A stretch of DNA of 64,000 nt. Source: Calditrichia bacterium. Its GTDB lineage: Bacteria; Calditrichota; Calditrichia; Calditrichales; J004. Positions 7,254 through 15,075 of the stretch are shown here, piece after piece (the stretch's first letter is position 1; each line of letters opens with the position of its first letter). Position numbers and translations under genes: made by a program. Under the pieces are notes generated by a model that saw nothing but the letters and a program-made list of their open reading frames with translations, had not been told where the DNA came from and ran no database searches. The stretch is from assembly GCA_020635035.1 (NCBI GenBank), contig JACKAO010000002.1:372001-436000 (forward strand). The letters run 5' to 3'.

Positions 7254-9254
7254 TTAGCGGATTAAAGTCATTTTTTTAGTTAGAACTATACCTGCCGATC
7301 GCAGCCGATATATGAACATTCCACTTGCTACAGGAATTTCCTGTGTATTCGTTCCATTCCATTTAAAGCTATAATTCCCCCGATCAAGAAGTCCGCTAAA
7401 AAGCGTTTTTACTTTACGGCCTGTTATATCAAAAACTTCCAATTGAACCTGGCTAAACCCGGATTTGTTTATAGTAAAAGCAATCTGGGTTTCTGGGTTA
7501 AAAGGATTGGGATAATTAGCATGAAGCTGTATTTCTTCAGGAAAAACAATGTTCACATTTTCCAGAGATGTTACGGAACTTGTATTATTTAATTTAGCTT
7601 GGATAATATTGTTGCCATTTGCCGATTTTAGTGCCCATATCGTTACGGATTCACCGGTATTAAAATCAGTGGTTGACGCATTATGGTAGACAGCATCAAG
7701 TAAAACGCTTGACTGATTCAGAATAAATTGCGGTCCTGAAAGCTGAATCTGGCTATCACTAACGGCTGTTATCTCTCCGCTGACGACAATCAGCGCAGGT
7801 GTGTCTTCCATCTTTATACGAACGGCTAATAACGTACCATCCGCCTGGACAAGACCTTTTATTTCTACAAGATCATCAACGTTCAAGTCGCTGAAAATAA
7901 TCGCATTACCCTGCAAGTCGAACACAACAGTCATATCATTCACAGCAAATGTAACCCCGGATACAGTAATCTGATCCACAGTCAAGGATTCGATCTGACC
8001 TGTAAATTCAACTTCATCCTGGCCGCGGTCTTCAATTTTGATGCGCACAGCTGTAATACTGCCATCATTTTCAAAATAGCCTTTGATTTCTACAAACTGA
8101 CCTGCCTGGATCTGGTCAAGCGTGATGGCCTGGTTTTGATTATCAAGAATGGCTGTGGTTTCAGTAACATTAAACACTGTCTGCTCAACCTGGATCTGAT
8201 CCGAAGCAACCATGGTTACCTGGCCGGTAAATTCCAGCTCATTTTCATGAAAACGTTTTACTTTGATGCGGCTTGCTTGTATCACCTGCTCAGCAACCAG
8301 GCTGCTTTTTACTTCCACCCGCTGACCTTTTTCAAGATCGGCCGGGGTGAGCAATGCTTTTGCATGATTCATGATTACGGTATTGTCATCAATTTCCACC
8401 CTGTAATCGAGCATTTTGATGAAACCCGCGCCAACGGAATCTATACGACCGGCAATCTCAATTTCGTTCTCATGATTGTCTTCCAGCTTGATACGAACGG
8501 CTACCAGGCTGCCATCGCTGTTGACTGCCGCTTTAACTTCCACAAATTGCCCTGCCTTTAAATCATTCAAACTTCCTAACTGATGATTGGACAGCCTGAT
8601 TAATGTTGCATTTGAAATGGCAATCGTCTTTTGATTAATAATGATGGCATCATTTAAAACAGAATCAATATGGCCATAAAATTCTAATTCAGACTGGGAA
8701 TCCAAATCTTCCAGCTCAATCTCTACTGCATAGAGAGTACCACTTTGCTGATAAAATCCTTTTACTTCAACCAGCATTCCTGTTTTAAGCTGTTCAAAAA
8801 GTACATTAATACCATGTGAGCTTTTAATTGCAGTTTCGGCAGTAATTTCAAAACTATATCCATTAACTTCGAGACTACCCGCGCTTATCATTGAAATATA
8901 TCCTTTAGTCTCCAGTTCATGTTTACTGTCATCACTCCCATCTTTGGTCTTACGCTCAATTTTTTCAGCGTAATATCTGTTCCCTGAAACCAGTTGTCCC
9001 TCAATCTTGATAAAATCGCCGGACATTAATTCGTTAAAATATAGATCACCGTCATCTCCTTTAATTTCCGTGTAGGAGTCTACATCAAAAATATAATTAT
9101 TGACGACCAGGCTATCTGAACCAATACTCTGAATTTCTCCTTCGGTTTTAAAATCAGCATCACCGGCATAAGCGACCAAACTGTTGAGAAGCATTAAACC
9201 CATCAAAAATGAAAACAAGTGTTGAATTAAACGATCTGTTGCATACCTTAACAT
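7254..9254 (-). CDS. Secreted protein with seven DUF5666 repeats and sorting tail
   Basis: 666 residues. A signal peptide (to about AYAGD) is followed by seven tandem repeats of roughly 75 residues. Each repeat carries the pattern GxIxSVxxDxIxVxG, then DLxxGxxVEVKG, then DGxLxAxRIKLED, as in DUF5666. The C-terminal tail begins NYPNPFNPETQIAF and ends GMFIYRLRSAGIVLTKKMTLIR. The protein is probably exported through a sorting system and held at the surface. AAGGAGG upstream supports the ATG. A sigma-54-type promoter and an operator shared with the 14-kb operon lie upstream. DUF5666 repeats are small beta-barrels of unknown ligand; repeat number may vary through recombination. Confidence 0.9.
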   Translation of the reverse strand: MLRYATDRLIQHLFSFLMGLMLLNSLVAYAGDADFKTEGEIQSIGSDSLVVNNYIFDVDSYTEIKGDDGDLYFNELMSGDFIKIEGQLVSGNRYYAEKIERKTKDGSDDSKHELETKGYISMISAGSLEVNGYSFEITAETAIKSSHGINVLFEQLKTGMLVEVKGFYQQSGTLYAVEIELEDLDSQSELEFYGHIDSVLNDAIIINQKTIAISNATLIRLSNHQLGSLNDLKAGQFVEVKAAVNSDGSLVAVRIKLEDNHENEIEIAGRIDSVGAGFIKMLDYRVEIDDNTVIMNHAKALLTPADLEKGQRVEVKSSLVAEQVIQASRIKVKRFHENELEFTGQVTMVASDQIQVEQTVFNVTETTAILDNQNQAITLDQIQAGQFVEIKGYFENDGSITAVRIKIEDRGQDEVEFTGQIESLTVDQITVSGVTFAVNDMTVVFDLQGNAIIFSDLNVDDLVEIKGLVQADGTLLAVRIKMEDTPALIVVSGEITAVSDSQIQLSGPQFILNQSSVLLDAVYHNASTTDFNTGESVTIWALKSANGNNIIQAKLNNTSSVTSLENVNIVFPEEIQLHANYPNPFNPETQIAFTINKSGFSQVQLEVFDITGRKVKTLFSGLLDRGNYSFKWNGTNTQEIPVASGMFIYRLRSAGIVLTKKMTLIR

Positions 9255-9299
9255 TTCTTCCTCCTTTAATAAATTATTGTTAATTGCTGAATCTGTTTT

Positions 9300-9315
9300 A
9301 TCAAGTTACGTGCCA
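9300..9315 (-). promoter_or_regulatory. Sigma-54 (-24/-12) promoter of the DUF5666 gene
   Basis: On the minus strand: TGGCAC, five bases, TTGAT. The -24 element is a perfect match to the sigma-54 consensus and the spacing to the -12 element is correct (TTGA instead of TTGC). The expected start is near 9288, about 34 bases before the ATG. Confidence 0.75.
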
Positions 9316-9398
9316 AAGACATAAATCCTTAATAAACAATAGCTTATATGTGATAGCGCATAAGGTGTGGTGTGCATATAAAGTCGCTAATATGTAGT

Positions 9399-9419
9399 GC
9401 AGTGCATTTTATGCTCTTA
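9399..9419. promoter_or_regulatory. Candidate activator site shared with 14338-14358
   Basis: The core AGTGCAT-TTT-ATGCTCT matches the perfect palindrome at 14338-14358 at 15 of 21 positions, including both ATGC half-cores. Its centre (9409) lies 95.5 bases upstream of the -24 GG, a normal position for a sigma-54 activator. An extra half-site AGCGCAT lies at 9355-9361. Confidence 0.6.
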
Positions 9420-9478
9420 AAACACTTAATTTTAATGATAAAGGAAAGTGAGTTATAAGGTAAATATGTATGGAGAAG

Positions 9479-9514
9479 GCAAAAAAAAGGCTGAACTTAT
9501 ATATGTTCAGCCTT
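9479..9514 (-). terminator. Terminator after the DUF5777 gene
   Basis: A ten-bp stem (9487-9496 with 9505-9514, loop 8) is followed on the minus strand by a run of T. It closes the operon that ends with the gene at 9544. Between it and 9254 lie only the promoter and operator listed. Confidence 0.85.
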
Positions 9515-9543
9515 ATAAAAAGAAAGAAAATGATTATCTGTTT

Positions 9544-10434
9544 TTATAATTCACGCGTTATACCAAATGCAAAGCGCCAGGCATCTTTTCCGAACGAATT
9601 ATTTGCTCCAACCAGATATTGGGAAGGATTTAATCGTGAACTGTTTGTAATAAAAAGGAAAAAAATATGACCGCCTGTTTCGATTGCTGCTCCTGTTGCC
9701 AGGCTATTATGTGATTTATTCTTTTGATCTGCACTATAAAAAATATTTCCTTTCCAGCCGCCCGCAACAGCATTTACCTCAACCCAAAGGCTCCAGGTTC
9801 GATTAAAATAGTATTGTAAATAAAAGGGGATGGAAAAAGTATATTTTTTGTCAGTATTATAATCATTTGTAAATATAAAGCTGTTGTATAGAAATGACGG
9901 TACAATGCCAAATCCGAGAATGTTTTTTATAAACATAACATTGTATATAGCCTGACCATAATATTGCACACTGTTCATATCAAAAGGATCCCTTTTTTTT
10001 AATCCGGCAAATACTTCTGTATTAAAAGCAATACCAGCTTGTAATGCAATAGCCGAAGAGAAGAAAGCGTCTATCTGAATAAATTTGTATTTAAGTCTTA
10101 AATCAAGATTATCCTGCACATTACTTCGGCCAAGAGAAACCATAAGATTATCCGTGAAACCATAACTAAGAGCTGTCCGCATTGAAACCGGTCCATCCAA
10201 GCCGTAAAGGCCATCATATCCAAGGGAAATACTTTCAAAGCGATGCGAGATTTCATACATGAAATTTCCCTGTTTTAAGGTCTCGGTTGTTGGAAGATTT
10301 GCAGTTTGCGAAGAATGAAACATTTCAATATTTGTATTGTGTGGAGAGAGTGATTTTTTCCATGAAGATTGCCCTTTTAGAGCAAATGGTATTACAATCA
10401 TTAAGAGTACTAAATATTTCATATCTTTACTCAT
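9544..10434 (-). CDS. DUF5777-family beta-barrel protein
   Basis: 296 residues with signal peptide. The family signature is visible: PTTETLKQGNFMYEISHRF, then GLYGLDGPVSMRTALSYGFTDNLMVSLGRS. The rest alternates hydrophobic strands as in an outer-membrane barrel. Family members often sit next to YceI and c-type-cytochrome-like lipoproteins (recalled, not checked here), and that is also the case here. The start overlaps the YceI stop by four bases (ATGA), indicating coupled translation; an internal ATG at 10422 is the alternative. Its function is not established, though transport or electron transfer across the outer membrane is possible. Confidence 0.85.
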   Translation of the reverse strand: MSKDMKYLVLLMIVIPFALKGQSSWKKSLSPHNTNIEMFHSSQTANLPTTETLKQGNFMYEISHRFESISLGYDGLYGLDGPVSMRTALSYGFTDNLMVSLGRSNVQDNLDLRLKYKFIQIDAFFSSAIALQAGIAFNTEVFAGLKKRDPFDMNSVQYYGQAIYNVMFIKNILGFGIVPSFLYNSFIFTNDYNTDKKYTFSIPFYLQYYFNRTWSLWVEVNAVAGGWKGNIFYSADQKNKSHNSLATGAAIETGGHIFFLFITNSSRLNPSQYLVGANNSFGKDAWRFAFGITREL

Positions 10435-11009
10435 AAACTTTTATTTGTTAATGAAAGATTGATATTAATTTTTATCTCTTGTGCTACCTTTATAAAGGCC
10501 ATAAGAGAAGGCGCTTCGATATTATAGTCTTTTAACAAAATTGTAAATGTGCTTAAAACATTCATTTTATTATTGTTAATCTCTATTTGTCCGGGAATTT
10601 CAACAGGCTTCTCCACACCATGTAAAGAAAGTGTACCAGAAGCGATTACATTATATCCGGCGTCTGTTTTCTCAACGGAACTAAAAGTTCCTTTAAACTT
10701 TGAGAACGGATATTTCCTGGTGTGTAAAACATCGTTGCGCATATCACTATCGCGCTTTCCTATTCCTGTGTTGAAGCTCGAAAGATCAACTTCAAAATAA
10801 ATTTCATTATTCGTTTTGAAGAGTGAATCACCTTCCCAATAAATGTATCCGTCAACATTTTTGGTGCTGCCTTCAAAATCAAGCATGGTTGTACTTGAGT
10901 AAAAAGTGACATTGTTTTCAAAGTCTTTGTTAACCTGCCAGTCACCACCGGCAGACACATTTAATACCGGAGTAAAACAGTATATTAAAGATATTATAAA
11001 GGTTTTCAT
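10431..11009 (-). CDS. YceI-family periplasmic protein
   Basis: 192 residues with a signal peptide (to about VSA). The YceI lipocalin-like barrel is recognisable from DFEGSTKNVDGYIYWEGDS, EVDLSSFNTGIGKRDSDMR, YPFSKFKG and SGTLSLHGVEKPVEIP. The family binds long polyisoprenoid or lipid ligands such as quinone-like chains. The SHGV-type histidine is replaced only in context (LHGV kept). A second, diverged YceI gene lies at 15939. The gene is coupled to DUF5777, and its neighbours are heme-motif lipoproteins, suggesting a redox or lipid-carrier role (inference). Confidence 0.9.
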   Translation of the reverse strand: MKTFIISLIYCFTPVLNVSAGGDWQVNKDFENNVTFYSSTTMLDFEGSTKNVDGYIYWEGDSLFKTNNEIYFEVDLSSFNTGIGKRDSDMRNDVLHTRKYPFSKFKGTFSSVEKTDAGYNVIASGTLSLHGVEKPVEIPGQIEINNNKMNVLSTFTILLKDYNIEAPSLMAFIKVAQEIKININLSLTNKSL

Positions 11010-11036
11010 GTTTTTCCTTTGGGATAACTTAGTTAG

Positions 11037-11064
11037 AAAGACTGCTATCTAAACAGCAGTCTTT
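11037..11064 (-). terminator. Hairpin between the five-repeat gene and yceI
   Basis: A perfect 10-bp stem (11037-11046 with 11055-11064, loop 8). Its T-run is better on the plus strand, while the minus strand has TCTTTCT. It may attenuate rather than fully stop transcription into yceI. Confidence 0.65.
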
Positions 11065-11077
11065 TTTGAAAAAAATG

Positions 11078-13060
11078 TTATTTTACAAGTGTCATTTGCC
11101 CGGTTTCACTATTTGATCCTGCTTCCAACACGTAAAAATATATCCCGCTGCCCACTGTAATTCCCGATTCATTGGTACCATTCCATTTATATTGGTGCTC
11201 CCCCGATACGAGTTCTGACTGAACAAGTGTGCGTATTTTCTGTCCCATAATATTATAGATAGAAAGCTGAGTATAGGCATTCTGCGGGAGAGAAAACCGA
11301 ATGGTTGTTTCCGGATTGAATGGATTAGGATAATTATTATAGAGTTTAAAGGTACCAGTAACCTGAATGTTTTCATCGCCAAGAGCTGTCGTAATACCGA
11401 TATCAACAAAATTTGTGTTATGAGTAAAATCAATAGATTCATCACCAGTGGCAGCAGTAAACGTTTCTCTCCAGGCATGATCTGCAGGAGGGGCATCGTA
11501 GCTTCCGTTGCCATTATGATCAGCATAAAAATCAACATTGTAATTCGCTCCAGGGACAGCTCCAGGAATGGATATACTGAAATTTGCGGCAGGTATAGAT
11601 TCTACTGATTTTCGTCCGATTTCTGTACCTGAAGAAATATTTATAAGGCGCATTTCGAACATTTGTCCAATATGCGGATTCATGCTAAGCAGGTTTAATG
11701 TTACATTGTATGCCCATGATATATCGGTGAAATTTGTATTGTGGCTAAAACTGATATCATTTTCACCATCATCACCAGGATTGTAAGTTTCTCTCCAGGC
11801 ATGATCTTCCGGGGGAGAATCATAAACTCCATTGCCATTCAGGTCTGCGTAAAAATCAACATTGTAATTTGTATTAGTCTGGACACCAGGAATGATCACG
11901 GTAAGTTCATCGTCGTATATGGATGGCAGTTTCTTGCGTCCAACTTCAACTCCGCTGGATTGCTCTACAATCCTTACTTCAAGTTGCTGATTGAGATGCG
12001 GAGACATGTTTTTCAGCTCGAGGAACAAACGATAATTCCAGCCCAAAGGCGTAAAATTTGTGTTATGGCTAAACTGACCGATCGCCTGACCCTGTTCAGC
12101 AGAGACATCCAGCCTCCATGTATGATCGGTAGGCGGATCGTTATATAAACCATTACCATTATGATCCGCAAAAAAATCCACACGATACAATCCATTAGCT
12201 TCAATGCCGGGAATATGTACTTCAAAATCTGCCTGTGGAATTGCCTGAACGCGGGTACGTCCGACTTCTATTCCGGTTAGCCTGTCGGTAACACGGACTT
12301 CAAGCATTTGTCCAACATGCGGAGTCATGCCTGCTAATTGCAAAGCTAAATTATACTTCCAATCAATATCTTTAAAATTTGTATTATGAGTAAAAGATAG
12401 AGTTAAATCACCGGTAACTTTTTCGGCTTCCAATCTCCAGGCGTGGTCCGCTGGCGGTGCATCGTATATACCATTTCCATTATGATCTGAAAAGAAATCG
12501 ACAAAATAACTTTCGCCTTCTATAATACCAGGAAGAACTATTTCAAAATCGGCAGCTTCAATAGCATTTACGGAGTCTCTGGATACTTCAAGCATTGTTT
12601 TGCGATCAATCAAACGCGCCTGGAAAAGCTGTCCTAAATGCGGATTCATAGCTTTCATTTCCAGGGTGATGGCTTCCTGCCAATCCAAAGCGGTGAAATT
12701 TGTGTTGTGTGTAAAAGGAACAATAGTATCGCCTTCAACTCCATTTAACACGATCCTCCAGGTATGGTCAGCAGGTGGATTATCATATTTTCCGTTGCCG
12801 TTATGATCTGCGTAGAAATCGATATTATAATTTCTATCATGTTGGATGCCGTCCATAAAAACCATAAAATCTGACGCACTAATTGCATCAATTGTTTTGC
12901 GGGCGACTTCCCTGTTATCGTAGGTATCGACTACACGCACCTGGAATTTTTGTCCCATATGCGGGTTCATACTTTTCATATCCAGTGTTAGTATTGCTCC
13001 GTGTGCCAATAAGTTTTGAATTAAAAACAAAAGTATCAGGTTTGTTATTAAAAATTTCAT
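11078..13060 (-). CDS. Secreted protein with five ~95-residue repeats and sorting tail
   Basis: 660 residues. After a signal peptide come five tandem repeats. Each opens with MNPHxGQxFxVRxxD, passes FYADHNGNGxYDxPPADHxWR, and ends FTHNTNF. The Asp/Asn-rich loop (DHNGNGKYD) resembles EF-hand-like calcium loops, and the conserved His, Asp and Trp invite a metal or ligand role. A C-terminal tail (NNYPNPFNPETTIRFSLP to GIYFYVLEAGS) marks surface sorting. ATG 13060 was chosen for GGAGAG upstream and the signal peptide; a longer frame to 13123 runs into the neighbouring gene. I do not recognise the repeat family. It is co-directional with the heme-motif lipoproteins. Confidence 0.88.
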   Translation of the reverse strand: MKFLITNLILLFLIQNLLAHGAILTLDMKSMNPHMGQKFQVRVVDTYDNREVARKTIDAISASDFMVFMDGIQHDRNYNIDFYADHNGNGKYDNPPADHTWRIVLNGVEGDTIVPFTHNTNFTALDWQEAITLEMKAMNPHLGQLFQARLIDRKTMLEVSRDSVNAIEAADFEIVLPGIIEGESYFVDFFSDHNGNGIYDAPPADHAWRLEAEKVTGDLTLSFTHNTNFKDIDWKYNLALQLAGMTPHVGQMLEVRVTDRLTGIEVGRTRVQAIPQADFEVHIPGIEANGLYRVDFFADHNGNGLYNDPPTDHTWRLDVSAEQGQAIGQFSHNTNFTPLGWNYRLFLELKNMSPHLNQQLEVRIVEQSSGVEVGRKKLPSIYDDELTVIIPGVQTNTNYNVDFYADLNGNGVYDSPPEDHAWRETYNPGDDGENDISFSHNTNFTDISWAYNVTLNLLSMNPHIGQMFEMRLINISSGTEIGRKSVESIPAANFSISIPGAVPGANYNVDFYADHNGNGSYDAPPADHAWRETFTAATGDESIDFTHNTNFVDIGITTALGDENIQVTGTFKLYNNYPNPFNPETTIRFSLPQNAYTQLSIYNIMGQKIRTLVQSELVSGEHQYKWNGTNESGITVGSGIYFYVLEAGSNSETGQMTLVK

Positions 13061-13085
13061 TCTGCTCTCCTTCGGGTGTTTAAAA

Positions 13086-13496
13086 TTAATTATTCTGTGC
13101 TCCTTCATCGATCCATTTTGCAATCAGGTCAATTGTCGCCTGATCTAAAGGAGCACCATTTAGTGGCATTTTTGTAGGGTTTGATCCATCAAGTACTTTA
13201 ATAAGAAAGCTGGCTTGGCTGTTTCCCGGCTCCACTCTGTTTAGCCCATCTGTACTTAAAATACTTTTTACATTAACCAGATTGCTGTAAGCATTTGTTG
13301 TGCTCAAATCCAGATTTGCGCTTTTTGTGTCGCTTGCATGACAGCCACTGAAAGCACATCGTGTGCGAAAAACATTTTTTTCAATAAAAGAAAAGCTTGC
13401 TGTTTCTTCGTTTGTATCTGGTTGATTTATTGATGTTTCGGTACTGCAAGCGGCAAGAAAACAATATAGAATGAAGATAGATATTCTGTATTTCAT
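13086..13496 (-). CDS. CX4CH lipoprotein, cytochrome-c-like
   Basis: 136 residues. Lipobox LAAC places it on the envelope. The motif CAFSGCH has four residues between the cysteines and is followed by His, a variant of the c-type heme site. A downstream Met in KMPLNGAPL may be the second axial ligand. The ending IDLIAKWIDEGAQNN is typical of these small cytochrome-like domains. It is a paralogue of the next gene and lies nine bases from it. Heme attachment is likely but not certain because CX4CH is less common than CX2CH. Confidence 0.85.
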   Translation of the reverse strand: MKYRISIFILYCFLAACSTETSINQPDTNEETASFSFIEKNVFRTRCAFSGCHASDTKSANLDLSTTNAYSNLVNVKSILSTDGLNRVEPGNSQASFLIKVLDGSNPTKMPLNGAPLDQATIDLIAKWIDEGAQNN

Positions 13497-13505
13497 GGCT
13501 CTCCT

Positions 13506-13931
13506 TTAATTGTTTTCTGCACCCGCATCAATCCAGGCTGTTATCATATCTATCTTGTCCTGCGACAATGCTGCCTGTCTTAGTGGCATTCGTGTAGTTC
13601 CATCACCTTTTAATTTTTTAAGAAGATAGCTACCAGCACTATTGCCGGGATCAACCCTTTTCAATCCGGGATTTTGAGTGCTTGTAACCCCAACCAGACT
13701 GTTATAAGAATTTGATGAAGAGAGATCCAATCCGGCTTGCCTTGAGTTGTTAGCATGACAACCACTAAATGCGCAAGATGCCTGGAAAACATTTGTGTTA
13801 ATCTCACTAAAAGTTGGTGCAATGTTGTTATTCTCGGGTGTGTTATCAGCAACAGGTCCGGTACTGTTATCTTCGCTACAAGAAAGAACAATCAGAAAAA
13901 TAGCGAACGTTAAAATTAAACTTATTCTCAT
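13506..13931 (-). CDS. CX4CH lipoprotein, cytochrome-c-like (paralogue)
   Basis: 141 residues with lipobox VLSC, the motif CAFSGCH, and a possible axial Met in TRMPLRQAAL. The ending MITAWIDAGAENN closely resembles its neighbour's, so the two arose by tandem duplication. Two single-domain lipoproteins side by side could pass electrons to each other or to a common partner. The ribosome region before the ATG contains AAGGAGAT. It is the second gene of the operon that starts at 14169. Confidence 0.85.
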   Translation of the reverse strand: MRISLILTFAIFLIVLSCSEDNSTGPVADNTPENNNIAPTFSEINTNVFQASCAFSGCHANNSRQAGLDLSSSNSYNSLVGVTSTQNPGLKRVDPGNSAGSYLLKKLKGDGTTRMPLRQAALSQDKIDMITAWIDAGAENN

Positions 13932-13968
13932 AATAATTATCTCCTTAGAATAATTTGATTACTTAAGA

Positions 13969-14169
13969 TTAGTAATTACCAGGCTCGGATTTTTTTGATG
14001 TAGATATTCCAAATAGAGACCATAGCGGGCAATAACTGATAGATGCAGTGATAATTGGAATAAGTCCAATCAACCCCAGCCATGAATTGTAAAGCAATCC
14101 AAATGCTAAAATGGTAATTCCTAATATCACGCGTACGATCTTTTCCGTACTACCAATATTCCTGGTCAT
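13969..14169 (-). CDS. DUF2892 (YgaP-like) membrane protein
   Basis: A 66-residue protein matching DUF2892: MTRNIGSTEKIVRVILGI at the start, two hydrophobic spans (about 12-30 and 34-52), and the ending CPLWSLFGIST. The small inner-membrane domain is often linked to sulfur-transfer or redox genes (rhodanese YgaP carries it). ATG 14169 was chosen for the AGGAGG five bases upstream; a longer frame to 14232 would overlap the promoter. It is the first gene of the cytochrome/YceI operon. Confidence 0.88.
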   Translation of the reverse strand: MTRNIGSTEKIVRVILGITILAFGLLYNSWLGLIGLIPIITASISYCPLWSLFGISTSKKSEPGNY

Positions 14170-14227
14170 AAAAACCTCCTGTAAGTTAGTTGAATGTAAT
14201 TGAGTTAAGTGATTCAGCACCCATAAA

Positions 14228-14243
14228 CACAACTATTATGCCG
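14228..14243 (-). promoter_or_regulatory. Candidate sigma-54 promoter of the DUF2892 operon
   Basis: On the minus strand: CGGCAT, five bases, TTGTG. GG and the TTG element keep sigma-54 spacing; the first base and the -12 C differ from consensus. The expected start is near 14218. A perfect palindrome lies 106.5 bases upstream of the -24 GG. Confidence 0.5.
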
Positions 14244-14337
14244 TAAACAGGAGTTAGTCCTAAGTGTCTATTTTTGTTGATATTAGAAAAAAAATGCATA
14301 AAGGATTTTTACGAAGGGAAGCGCAAACAAAGTAGGG

Positions 14338-14358
14338 AAAGCGCATTATATGCGCTTT
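14338..14358. promoter_or_regulatory. Perfect 21-base palindromic operator
   Basis: AAAGCGCAT and ATGCGCTTT flank TAT with no mismatch. A related site lies at 9399-9419. An additional half-site AGCGCA occurs at 14320-14325. It probably binds a dimeric activator of the minus-strand operon. Confidence 0.65.
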
Positions 14359-14434
14359 ATTAATGGGGAAATTTTGAAGTAATTTTGATTTTCCGGATAA
14401 ATTTTAAGAAATCATTGTTATATCAAAACATAGT

Positions 14435-14491
14435 ATTCCGGAATTCAAATTGATCTAATAAAAGAGTTCGGTGAGACCGTCGTCCATCCCG
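14435..14491 (+). pseudogene. Decayed tRNA-Asp copy
   Basis: TTCCGGAATTCAAATTGATCTA aligns with the 5' part of the tRNA-Asp at 134 in three short blocks (CCGG, TTCAA, TTG), and GAGTTCG aligns with the T loop. The anticodon arm is missing. It is followed by the exact 43-base terminator repeat. It cannot fold as a tRNA. Confidence 0.6.
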
Positions 14492-14532
14492 CTTTAAGCC
14501 CTTGTTAATGTAAATATTAGCAAGGGTTTTTT
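14490..14532 (+). repeat. Direct repeat copy 2 (contains terminator hairpin)
   Basis: Identical to 207-249 over 43 bases, including the 11-bp terminator stem, here with one T fewer in the tail. Diverged similarity continues to about 14597 and, more weakly, into the tail fragment that follows. Confidence 0.9.
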
Positions 14533-14581
14533 GTTTACTGAATAAAACTGGATTAGAATTCATCTATTTTATCATGTATTT

Positions 14582-14722
14582 AAACTGATTTCTCAGATAC
14601 GACTGGCAGGAAATTACAAAGTAACCTGGGAAGCATCCGGATTCAGTTCCGGGATTTATTTTTATAAGCTGGAAAACGATCAGGGGTTTAGCCGGGTACT
14701 TAAACTTGTCGTACTTAAATAA
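14582..14722 (+). pseudogene. Orphan FlgD-like/sorting tail fragment
   Basis: The open frame encodes LAGNYKVTWEASGFSSGIYF followed by YKLENDQG and RVLKLVVLK, then TAA at 14720-14722. This is the standard end of a YPNPFN-type tail. The YPNPFN part and any upstream domain are missing, and no start codon or ribosome site is visible. It keeps its own terminator downstream. It is the 3' remnant of a secreted-protein gene and is homologous to 340-435. Confidence 0.8.
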
Positions 14723-14747
14723 ATATTATTTTCCTCTTTAGGCGAAG

Positions 14748-14789
14748 GCTCTTCCTGAATTTTATTTTCTTTTCAGGGAAGAGCTTTTT
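14748..14789 (+). terminator. Terminator after the orphan tail
   Basis: An 11-bp stem with one bulge (14748-14758 with 14773-14784) is followed by five T. It is a relic of the lost gene's end. From 14790 to 15004 I see only AT-rich DNA. Confidence 0.8.
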
Positions 14790-15004
14790 CAGCTCTTTTA
14801 CTGTTCTTTATCTCCGCTAATGTCTTCCTAAATTTGAAGTTAAAGCTTTTACAAAGCAGGATTTAGGGTCTTTGTTATCAAAATGTTTATTCCTATTTTA
14901 CTTTTTGTATTTAACCAAAATCTTTTAGGTAAACAGTTCCTAAATTTTTCTAATTTTTTTCCGAGAACAAAAAGTGAAAAAAAGTACTTGCATTAAAACT
15001 TGAT

Positions 15005-15075
15005 AGGTGTGTAGTGTAATTGGTAGCACGATGGTTTCCAAAGCCATTAGTGGGGTTCGAGTCCTTCCGCACCTG
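15005..15075 (+). tRNA. tRNA-Trp (anticodon CCA), unusual T arm
   Basis: Acceptor AGGTGTG/CGCACCT with discriminator G, D arm GTGT/GCAC, and anticodon stem ATGGT/GCCAT with loop TTCCAAA, giving anticodon CCA. The acceptor start AGG and G73 fit bacterial tRNA-Trp. The T stem TGGGG/CCTTC has one mismatch and two G-T pairs, and the variable loop is only three bases, as if one G of a G-run were lost. CCA is not encoded. It could be functional or slightly decayed. Confidence 0.75.

Noticed and set aside
8136..8561. Plus-strand open frame inside the DUF5666 gene
   Set aside because: It is the antisense of the repeats, with no recognisable domain or ribosome site.
207..14532. Classical integrated island with att sites at tRNA-Asp
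   Set aside because: The repeats extend well past the tRNA 3' end, there is no integrase, and enclosed genes look like ordinary chromosomal genes. A plain duplication is at least as likely.
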